This document shows positions 1 to 8,300 of a stretch of 12,776 bases of DNA, one piece after another. The stretch's first letter is position 1. Every line of letters starts with the position of its first letter. The translations under genes and the position numbers were made by a program. The notes under the pieces were generated by a model, which saw only the letters and a program-made list of their open reading frames with translations, was not told the DNA's origin and ran no database searches. This DNA comes from Martensiomyces pterosporus. Taxonomy: Eukaryota; Kickxellomycota; Kickxellomycetes; Kickxellales; Kickxellaceae. The DNA is taken from assembly GCA_025201845.1 (NCBI GenBank), contig MU604147.1, positions 1-12,776 on the forward strand, given 5' to 3'.

Positions 1-1069
1 GCACCTGCCCCTTGTGCAGGACTGGCGGCGACGAGTAGCCCAAGCAGTGGATCCACTCAGTCAGTGCACCAAGCCAGCAGCAGCACCTGCCAACAACAGC
101 ACCTGCCAGCACATCCAAAAACACCTACACCAAAAGTACATATTCCTCGCCATACACTACACATACATCGATGTATATAGTCGACAGTCCTTTTTCTCAC
201 TCCCCTGTCTGCGAGCTCGGCTCTCGCAACCAAAAACCAAAGCTCTGCCTCAAAAATATAGCTGTTGCTTTGCCAGCTTGGCTATCTTTCTCCTTGTCAA
301 ATAAGCACTCATCAACCTGCTGGAGGCAGTCAGATCTGTCAAAAGCAGCTCTGGTATGTGTGGTTCCAAGTCTAGGTCGTTGCTACTTGCTACAGGATTT
401 TTTTTGAGTGTACGTCAAATTTGGCCTCTATTTTTATATGGAGGCTAATGCTTTCAATTAACTACTATCTACAAGACGCTGCTACGATCCTCGTTGCGGG
501 ACCAGCTAATAGATTCAGTGAAGTTGGGGGCACCCGCAGATCTAAGTAATGGGTGGCCCATACGCTGGAGTTCTATGGGGTTATTAAACGGTGCAGCTGT
601 CACTATCACCATTTGTCAGCTGCTTTGCCAGCACTTCATATATATTCAGGCTACGTGTTTTGCACAATCCACGCCTAGCATTGGCGATCTATGGCTATAT
701 TTTGCAACTCCAGGCAGCGTTACTTGGCTCCTATCGAATAAATGATTGAAATCGGTGTGCAAGAACCTGGGTCCTGCAGACACAACCATCTGGTTTCCTT
801 GACCACTATAGAACATGTTTAATATGCAATCGAGGCAAACCACACTTCGCCATGCTGGTAGACTTGTGGCTGACATGTCTGCTTCCGCAACTGCGTGGAG
901 CAATAGCTGGTTCCGAGTCGAGTCGAGTCGAGTCAAACCGAAAAGTCCAATTATTTTTTTTCCTCTTCGTTTCATCAACACGCTATGGCGCTTTCTCGGC
1001 AGCAGGTGGATGAGGATGACCTTTCACAGGCTCCAGCTGGCGCCTCCCTTCCTCACTTATCTACACAGC
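1..1069. other. Left-edge region with no recognisable gene
   Basis: No open frame here shows a domain or motif I recognise, and the frames present are short, overlap on both strands and mostly lack an ATG near their start. The stretch is rich in A/T runs, with T-runs near 398-404 and 952-962, and holds one pentanucleotide microsatellite. A short plus-strand frame that begins in this stretch (985-1185) could encode a 66-residue peptide with one hydrophobic segment. It is discussed as a possible alternative first exon of the zinc-finger gene and is not called separately. Confidence 0.5.
915..934. repeat. (GAGTC)4 microsatellite
   Basis: Four perfect tandem copies of the pentamer GAGTC lie in a non-coding stretch. 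This is a simple sequence repeat, likely length-variable between strains. No function is implied. Confidence 0.9.
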
Positions 1070-1150
1070 TATATAGTTATACTTTCGACTGGGTTTCAGG
1101 GGGGTTCTTTGCTTTTTTCCTCTTCATTCTTCATTCGCTTGTAATTTCCA
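1070..1150 (+). promoter_or_regulatory. Probable core promoter of the zinc-finger gene
   Basis: A TATATAG element at 1070-1076 is followed by a strongly CT-rich tract at about 1098-1150. That is the usual fungal arrangement, with a TATA-like element and then a pyrimidine stretch just before the transcription start. The first ATG of the proposed gene is at 1240, which leaves a 5' UTR of roughly 80-100 nt. The assignment rests on sequence pattern and position only. Confidence 0.4.
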
Positions 1151-1239
1151 TACCTTCCGCTTGGAGCGCGACAGTAGAGGTGTAACCAAAGCATACATAG
1201 GAAGCGTCGCTCGGCGAGTGGTGTGGTATACTTGAGCAC

Positions 1240-2295
1240 ATGCCTGTTGCTGTTATAGATGCGCCAGCTTCTGCTCTACCGGAGACAAAGTACCATGTAT
1301 CTGGTTTTATGATGCATAACAAGGGTAGTTCGCAGAGGGAGCAAAAGGTATAGCGCTGGCTGATAGCAGCCTTACATCTATTCACATTCTCTAAAAGCTA
1401 ACACAAGCGAACGCATTTACAAGCCACTGAACATATTTTCGGCTTTCTGCCATTTTCGTTTCGTTTATAGTCTGCCGGTGGAATTGCGCCACGCGAGGGC
1501 ATTATAGATTCGACAGCTAAGCGGCGAAAGGTCGCTGGGTCTATACATCGCAAGCAGCATGTGTGCGATCTCTGTGGCGAAGAGTTTCCGTCGATCGCTC
1601 GGCGTAGATCACACCGTGCTTGGGAGCACTCCAAGGAAAGGGTGATGGCTCTGCCGAGTGGCATAAAGTACAAGTTTGTGCGAGATCAGTCGAGTGGTGG
1701 TTTTATCTGTCTGTGTGGGCAACACCTACGGTACAACTCTCTGTTGGCACATTCCAAGAGCTGCACGAATTGCCACGATACGAGCGTAGTCAGCAATCTC
1801 CCACGGGGAAAAGAAGAGGGACACTCGTGCAAGCAGTGCGAAGACGCAGTATTCTCTACGTATAATGACCTGCGCACACACGTACGAGAATTCCACCAGC
1901 TATCGACAACAGTTACGCTTCCAAATGACAGCCAGTGCGAGTTCTCCCGGGAATCAGCGGATCGTGGTTACATGTGCTTCTGCGGCAGTGAGTTCACCTA
2001 CTGGCAGATAAAAGTGCACGCTAAAAAGTGCCCGGCTTGCCTTGGCGATGCACATCAGCGGGTAAACGACCAGGCGGTGCCGTTGACAAACACAGCACAG
2101 ACCGGACCACGTAGCAAGGCCGAGGTGCCGTTTACATTTATGAACGGTGAGATATTCGTGCTTTCGAGGAATGATGACGATGGCTCATTCACATGCATAT
2201 GTGGCGAGCGGGTACACAGAGATGTAAAGGAGCACGCTGCTCATTGCGCTGGGTGTCTTGATGTGGATGTCCCTAGTTGGGACTTCCAGCTTTGA
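1240..2295 (+). CDS. Multi-zinc-finger protein with alternating C2H2 and CxCG-H-C-C modules (two exons)
   Basis: The gene is read as exon 1 at 1240-1347 and exon 2 at 1471-2295, joined in phase 0 over a 123-nt intron, giving 310 residues. A stop at 1468-1470 closes the exon 2 frame upstream, and the T-rich TTTATAG there is a good acceptor. Residues 53-57 (KRRKV) and nearby basic residues resemble a nuclear localisation signal. Finger 1 is C68, C71, H84, H89 and finger 2 is C156, C159, H173, H178; both have classical C2H2 spacing. Each is followed by a different module (C116, C118, H130, C134, C137; and C205, C207, H219, C223, C226). A third copy stands alone (C278, C280, H291, C295, C298). 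Each such module follows a stretch ending in an aromatic residue before CxCG, so a unit of about 85 residues seems duplicated. A nucleic-acid-binding or regulatory role is inferred from the fingers. I do not recognise the family. The start is uncertain: the -3 base is C, and upstream exons are possible. It converges with the membrane-protein gene on its right. Confidence 0.7.
1348..1470 (+). other. Predicted spliceosomal intron of the zinc-finger gene
   Basis: The donor is GTATAG, which is weaker than the fungal consensus GTATGT. The acceptor is TTTATAG behind a T-rich tract. Branch-like sequences are CTAAC near 1399 and CTGAAC near 1429. Both flanking exons are in phase 0 and the junction keeps the frame open. 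The acceptor is convincing; the donor is the weaker end. Confidence 0.55.
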
Positions 2296-2969
2296 TTTAG
2301 CAAAATGCACCGCCTTAATTGATTAAACGCTCTATGGGCAGATGGCGCGAGTGGTAGTGGGCTTTGCATTTACAGACTGCTACACACATTAGGTATATTA
2401 GCTTCATGCTGTGCATAGGGCTTTTTCTATTCAGTGATTGTTGTAATTCGAATTGGAAACTGCTTCTCAGAGCGATATATGGGGTTTCATAATGTGCTGA
2501 AATATAGGTGGATTCCCTACCAGCAGCTGTTGAGGGAGGCAGGAATGGAAGGCAGAGTTTAACGAACAGCACCTGGTGCACGGGTTTGTTTGCTTGTGTT
2601 ATCGCTTAAGCCCTGCTGTCTTGTGTATCAAAGCTTTCTGTGTGACATCACCCTCCATCCGAATGTACGGCAGAGCTAGTGAGATTTCACTGCTTTAAGC
2701 TCTCACGCCGACGGAAGCTTGAAGGCAAGCAAACGAATGCAGCACGCAAAACAAATGTGCTCCGGACCATTTACAGCAGATGCGTCCCCCATATATAGCA
2801 CAGCAGCAGAATTGCAAGGCCAAGACTGCATCAGCATTTTATGAAATATATGAGTATGCATGCAACTGGAAATTCAGCAGCCAGTGGCAGCAAGTACAAG
2901 TTGCTCAGGGGATATGTGTCGCTATTTTGCTATCTGGAGCTCTGTGCATGCTAAGCTATTGGCCAAAGA
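2296..2969. other. Convergent intergenic region
   Basis: This stretch lies between the 3' ends of the zinc-finger gene (plus) and the membrane-protein gene (minus) and must hold both 3' UTRs. Two short open frames occur (about 2315-2581 minus and 2780-3019 plus). Neither shows a recognisable motif, and the second runs into the coding end of the neighbouring gene. I see no RNA gene or repeat here. Confidence 0.5.
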
Positions 2970-4850
2970 CTAGTGCAAGCGAGCAATGTGCCATGAAATC
3001 TGATCAGCTACTCGACTGAGGACCAGCGGTCGATCGTCTTTGGAGTCAGAAATCTCGACATCAAACTGCGTAGAGGCGCCGGCTGCTGCCAGAAAACTAT
3101 CCTGTCCGAGTTTATTCGAATCGAGTCCAAACAAGAGCACTGGCAGCTTCTTTGCAGGGTCTTTGACCTCTTCCATCTCTCCGATCAGCCGAGTGAGAAG
3201 CGACAACTGCGTCTTTTCAAAGAACTGCGCCTGACCCATATTGGGATTGGAGTACGTCCACTCAGCCAGCGCCTGGTCATCGTATACATTTGGCAGTGTG
3301 GGGGCATTTGGCAGTCCAATACCCAAGGCTGCAGACACTCTTTGTGTGTTCAGGTCCGCTAGCGGGTGCTCGTTGTCAGACGCCACGTCACCCTTGTTGA
3401 TTAAGCTGGTGATGTTGTGCCGAGTCTCTGCTGGCATCTCCTTCCACATCAGCGCGTCCAGCGAGGCATCTGTGGGGTGGATGAATGACAACCCAACTAC
3501 CGATCCTGAATTCTCATGGGCAAACAAATGCGCATACTCAGACCCAGAATGCTGGCCGACAATGTAAAACGGACCGCTCTCCCCTGAATCGTACAGTGCG
3601 CCTGTAAACGCTTGCTGTAGGGTCCGCGGTGGCATTGGCACGTAGCCTTGTGGCGACAGCATGTACCCGGGTCTGTCGTAGATGCACACGTGGTGGCCCC
3701 TGGAAATGAGCTCCCTCTGCAGGGATCTGCTGACAAGGGAAGGATACCCAAGAGGATGCTCAATCAGTATTGTTGCTTGCTGCGGCGGTATCTCTTCGTC
3801 GTCGCTAGACGGCATATGTGTTTGCCCTTTGCAGCTGATGGCTAGCTTGACTGTGCGGTCTACATGGTCTGGATAAGTAGCCTTCACGCTGACTAGAGTT
3901 CCGTAATTAGTTGGGGCTGCTGAGAGATGCTGATGCTGCTTTAGTGTGCTCCAGTATAAAAGCGCGGAGATCGTAATAGAAGCAAGGGCCATGGAAGTAG
4001 CGAGACTGCTGCATGTGAATATAGCACCAAGCACATCTAAAACGCGGCGCAGGGTAACTGAAATCTGGGTGGGAATCGATGGTGCAGCTTCGGGCGAAAG
4101 AGGCTGGAACTCGCTAGACGGTATTTGTGCCTCCAGCTCGCAAATCAGCCTGAACGGCGGAAAGCTTCGGCCACTGTTTTTGAACCGGTCACATGGACGG
4201 CCCTTTGGCTTTGATTCCAAAGAATCGCCTCCACTGCCGCAGCCGAATCCAGCACTGCCGGGATCATCGTTTTTTCTTGGACTTGATCGGGGGTTGTCTG
4301 AGCAGGTATTCTGGTGCGTGGCGTTAGAGCAGATTGAGGCGTTGTCGATTATCTTCTCCTTGGCATTTGTGCAGCGAGTGTTAGCCTCGCGTTGCAAAAT
4401 GGCCAGCAGCCGCAGATTACCATACAGCCTGGGCAAGGCGGCGACAGCAGAGGTGAGAGGAAACATGGAGATAAATATGACGCATATCGGCTGCTCTTTT
4501 GGTAGCTGCTTGAACATGAGTGCAGATGTGCCTACTGAAAAGGTTGTGGCTGCAAGTATGTATATTGACCAAAGTATGGCCTGTGGCAGGGCTCCTACCC
4601 GTAACCAGAGGATGCGCACATATCCTCTTTCTCTGGCTCCGTCGCGATGGGCTTTGACCACAATGTGGGTGGCGGTCCAAGAGACCAACAGCCCGGCCAT
4701 GGCCGACCAGAACAGCGCGAATTCATTGCCAGATACATAGCGTATGGCTGTGGCGCTGTTGGCACGCACTTGGCTGTATGCTATGCTAGCGATCTGCACG
4801 GCGACTCCACAGAGTATCAGGATGCAGCATATAAGTGGCAGCGGTGACAT
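2970..4850 (-). CDS. Multi-pass membrane protein with C-terminal alpha/beta-hydrolase-like (probably inactive) domain
   Basis: This intronless frame gives 626 residues from the ATG at 4850, which sits in a good fungal context (AAC before ATG). The hydrophobic N-terminal half has likely membrane segments at about 4-26, 44-65, 82-112, 121-142 and, after a polar Ser/Asn/Lys-rich loop (150-265), 272-300. The rest follows the alpha/beta-hydrolase order: a strand and oxyanion-type turn (HPLGYP, 365-370), a canonical DRPG turn (392-395) and a strand leading to the elbow VGQHSGS (431-437). Against the usual VGHSxGG, an ungapped fit puts His434 at the nucleophile position with Ser435 one place late, and the elbow glycines are partly lost. 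No GH motif is seen near the C-terminus, where the region around 602-608 (DSKDDRP) stands at the expected place of the catalytic His. I infer a non-catalytic or altered hydrolase fold carried on a membrane anchor. Comparable fungal proteins are often annotated only as integral membrane or hydrolase-like. It is transcribed in the same direction as the chitinase gene 513 nt upstream. Confidence 0.85.
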   Translation of the reverse strand: MSPLPLICCILILCGVAVQIASIAYSQVRANSATAIRYVSGNEFALFWSAMAGLLVSWTATHIVVKAHRDGARERGYVRILWLRVGALPQAILWSIYILAATTFSVGTSALMFKQLPKEQPICVIFISMFPLTSAVAALPRLYGNLRLLAILQREANTRCTNAKEKIIDNASICSNATHQNTCSDNPRSSPRKNDDPGSAGFGCGSGGDSLESKPKGRPCDRFKNSGRSFPPFRLICELEAQIPSSEFQPLSPEAAPSIPTQISVTLRRVLDVLGAIFTCSSLATSMALASITISALLYWSTLKQHQHLSAAPTNYGTLVSVKATYPDHVDRTVKLAISCKGQTHMPSSDDEEIPPQQATILIEHPLGYPSLVSRSLQRELISRGHHVCIYDRPGYMLSPQGYVPMPPRTLQQAFTGALYDSGESGPFYIVGQHSGSEYAHLFAHENSGSVVGLSFIHPTDASLDALMWKEMPAETRHNITSLINKGDVASDNEHPLADLNTQRVSAALGIGLPNAPTLPNVYDDQALAEWTYSNPNMGQAQFFEKTQLSLLTRLIGEMEEVKDPAKKLPVLLFGLDSNKLGQDSFLAAAGASTQFDVEISDSKDDRPLVLSRVADQISWHIARLH

Positions 4851-5363
4851 GTTGAGCCAAAACAAAGCAAGATATTAACTGGTGGCGTATAGAACCAAAG
4901 AATAGCAAGAATGTTAGGTGCAAACTGGATGCAGTGCGAGAGGCTGATGAGTTTGAGGTATACGTGGTAAGCGTATTTAACAAGCTCTGCTGTGTCTTGC
5001 CAAAGCATATTTATGATGTTTATAAATTAACTCGCCTTGTGGCTGTGGAGGATATGGAGGGGAGACGCGAGCCCTCCTGCAGTTTCTTGTGGAAATGTTT
5101 TACACGCTGAACCAAGATTCTGGCACAGACATCTCCATCGCACCGCAACACCTTGCGGCACACTGGCAGATTTAGCAACATGAGATTCTGTCTTGTAAGC
5201 ACATGGGTTTCAAATAGCTTATTTCAAAATATGGACGTCTGAATCAAAAGCAAGCTGGTAGCCCCAAAATCAAAAACGCTGAGGTTGCAAGTTGGGGTGG
5301 CAAGCTAAAAGCCAGCACGAGAAAATGGAAAGCGGAGGCAGCAAATGAATGCGAAATGAAATG
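4851..5363. other. Intergenic region between two minus-strand genes
   Basis: This region carries the 3' end of the chitinase transcript and the promoter of the membrane-protein gene. On the minus strand a palindromic TTTATAAA (5019-5026) lies about 170 nt before the ATG at 4850 and is a candidate TATA element. A minus-strand frame with an ATG at 5181 and a stop at 5020 could encode a 53-residue basic peptide with three cysteines. It has no recognisable family, so it is not called as a gene. Confidence 0.45.
5019..5026 (-). promoter_or_regulatory. Candidate TATA element of the membrane-protein gene
   Basis: TTTATAAA lies about 170 nt upstream of the start codon at 4850, in an A/T-rich stretch. 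Position and sequence fit a fungal TATA-type element. There is no further support. Confidence 0.3.
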
Positions 5364-8300
5364 CTAGTACGTGGTGATGAAGCTAAGGATTGAGTGAGGC
5401 AAGGCACTTGATACATGTTTTCCTCCAGAGGCACGAGTCTTGACGCGGATTGTAAAGTATAGCGCCATGCTTCTTTCGTTCTCATGGCTCGGATCTGAGC
5501 GAACTTCGTAGAGGCGGCCAGCAGGATCGTTAGGAATCGGCTCGTACAGGAGCTCACGGGGCAGTGGCGGGTCGGGCTTCATGTGCAGAATATGTGAGAT
5601 AATCGCTGGAACAATCAGGTTGCGCTTAACGCCACTGTCGCCAGGGCCATCGCTGAATTCGCTGTCAGCCCGCCCAGTGTCATTGATGCTGTGGCCTGCA
5701 GCTAGGTCTTCCAGGTGTTGGGGCTCTGGCCCAGCTGGCTTCTTGTTGGTGTTCAGCCTGATGTTTTTGTTGTAGAACGACACCCGTTGCTGGTAGAGGG
5801 ACATGACTTCAGGAGATACTCTATCACCCGCATAGAACGTGCCTCTACTGGTATGCAGCATCGTGGCATTAAGCGACAGTGGCAGCGCGACTCTCCAGCG
5901 CTTTGGAATCGGCACGTTGGTTAGCATGCGCACAACCACTAGAATGTCCTCCTCGACCATCCCATCTTTTGTGCGATGATGCAAAAAGTCCGAGTCCTCG
6001 CCGCGCAGAGGCACGAATACGAAACGAGCAAGCATTGGACGGCCCTCAAGCGCCGTTAGTCTTGGAGGGATAAGGAAATCGCCATCGATATGGTCGAGAA
6101 TGACGCGCTCAAACTGCTGCCTGGTTGCATCAGATGTCATGCCCGAGAACGCTGTGTAGAGCGCATAGATTGCATAAAAGTCCTCAAGCTGAGACCGCCA
6201 GCCCTTCTCGTTCATGTGCGCCATAGACACAGACGCTCCAATAAGGTCCTTGATGTCGCGTTTGGCAAGGTGTTCGGCGCAAGCCTCAAACCCAATTGCA
6301 GATTCTGTGGACGAGGATGTGGCTGGGACAGAGCTGGCAGCGGCCTGTTCTTCGTCCCAAGCACCAGCATCACGCTTGCGCATGAATTCGTCTCCTTCGC
6401 TGTACTCGTCGCCTTCCTCAGGGTCATCCACTGGTGGATACTCGTCGTAGGGTTCGTTCTTGGTTCCATAGCTGTTGTGCTCGCGCAGGTCATCCACTAC
6501 ATTGCCACCAACAGCACGTATGTGACCATCAGGGCCATAGTATGCCTCTGGGTCCTTGGCCATCAGCATAGCTGGGTCCTCACGGCGGTTGTGGTCATCG
6601 ATCAGGTTGACTCCCGACGACTGCTTTACAAGCTCCATGTCGGTTGTGGTGGACGTTGACGTGTTCTTCTTCTTCTCGCCGTACTTGTTGTAGTTATAGT
6701 CGTCGTCGTCGTCATCTGTGTCGTCGTCGTCGTTGTCGTCGTCGTCCTTCTTCTTTTTGACATGAGTGGGTGCAGTAGTAGTAGTGGATGATGGCACAGG
6801 ATAGACAGGCGTGTTAAGCGCGCGCTCCTGGTCGTCCGAACGAAGAAACAGGACATTGGAGGCCAGGCGGCCATACGGTAATGGGGAAAGAATATCGTCG
6901 CAAACCTGCAGCGCCCTTCCTTTGGTGAAATCGCAAGCGATAAGGTCAGGGCCAGCATTGAAGCAAGCAGTAACTCGATCTGTGCTGCAGGGACGCATCA
7001 ACCAGCGGTTGTTGACGCACTGACCAAACTCGTATCCGTTACAAGCAAAACCCGCGCCCATGCACGGCTGATCGGCTCGTGGACAGCGAGCAATGGGCAA
7101 GGGGAATGTTGGTGTGACAATCGACGTGGTTCTGTTGGTTGTCGTTGTAGAGGTTTCGGTCAGTGTGTTGACGCCCTGGTTGGTAAACTTTTTGACCCGC
7201 TTGGTGACCCGCTTGGTGACGAGGTGGATCTTGCGCGTTTTGGTCATTGTTGTGTGTAGCACCTTTGTCGTTTGAACAGTGGTAGATTCAGCGCCGGAAT
7301 CGGCATCGGTGACAGGCGATTCCTCACTGGCTATGCGTTCTGCATTGTCGCTTGCACTGTCAGCTGCTTGTGTACTACCTGCTGAATCAATAGGTGTCGA
7401 TTCGGCACTATCTGCACCGTCATTCGGGCTATCGCCAGCTGCAGTGTCATCTGCGGTAGCATCACCAGTACTCGAGCCGTCATCGTCGCTGCTAGGAGGC
7501 GTAGACGATGAAGCGTCTTCATCAACCTGATCATCTCCCAGGCTTTCTTCGGTGGATTCCACTGCTGGTGCTGAATCTGCATCCAGCTCGTTCCCATTGA
7601 CCTCGCTCACTTCGAAATGCGTCATGACCGTAGCAGTCCCGTTATCATCCACGATAGTAGTGGTGCTCACTTTGGTCGTATCTGGCATTTGCATAAAGAT
7701 CGACGGCTTTATATGGCGCAGCATGGGTTCTTTTCCGTACATTTTGGCTTCCTTGGCCCCCTCTGGCTTGCTGACCCTAGGTAATGTGGAACCATCGTGC
7801 TGGCTGGTATCGAGCGTTTTTGAGCCATCAGATGCGTTGGAGCCAGAGCTAGATTTGAATCTGGATGTGGAGCTCGAGCTCGAACTTGAAGAATCCCTTG
7901 GTCCTGCAGAATCGCTAGGGTCCATACTTTCCCTTAATGGTGAAGTCGCATTTGATTCGCCTTTGCTTGACGATGTTGCGGTGCTGGAGCTGGTTACAGT
8001 AACGACAACAGTTTGTGAGACGAGCTCTGTTTCCGTCGTTGGCTCCAAGGCATCCGATCCATCTGAGCACTTCCTTCCAGCTTCCAGCATCTTCTTGGCA
8101 ATGTCGGCAAAGGAAGCATCGTCAGAAACTCTGTTAGTGTCGGCCTGCGAGGCATCCCAGACCATCATCCCGCCAAACGAGTTGAACCTCTTTCTGGTCG
8201 CATTGACAAGGTCTTCCAAGTCACCGATTTGCGTGTACCCTGTACTAGCAGCACTGGGTGAGCCGGGGACGCCTAAATAGACACGAACGTCCTTGTTGGC

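Noticed and set aside
14..304. Plus-strand open frame at the extreme left
   Set aside because: The upstream end lacks an ATG, the composition is low in structure and there is no family signal. It could be the tail of a gene outside the window, but nothing supports this.
646..981. Minus-strand open frame near the left edge
   Set aside because: No recognisable motif is seen, the composition is poor, the frame starts without an ATG at its upstream end, and it overlaps a microsatellite and T-runs.
2780..3019. 79-codon plus-strand ORF with one hydrophobic segment
   Set aside because: It runs into the 3' coding end of the minus-strand membrane protein and has no motif, so it is likely chance.
3946..4740. 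Plus-strand open frame of about 260 codons antisense to the membrane protein
   Set aside because: It covers the N-terminal membrane-spanning half of the minus-strand gene. No domain is seen, and the sense strand explains the sequence.
6090..6659. Plus-strand open frame of about 190 codons antisense to the chitinase C-terminal half
   Set aside because: It is explained as a shadow of the acidic, repeat-rich coding strand, with no recognisable domain.
7552..8280. Plus-strand open frame of about 240 codons antisense to the chitinase
   Set aside because: It lies wholly over the GH18 and Ser/Asp linker codons. Its Leu/Val/Ser-rich composition is what the complement of those codons gives, and it has no motif of its own.
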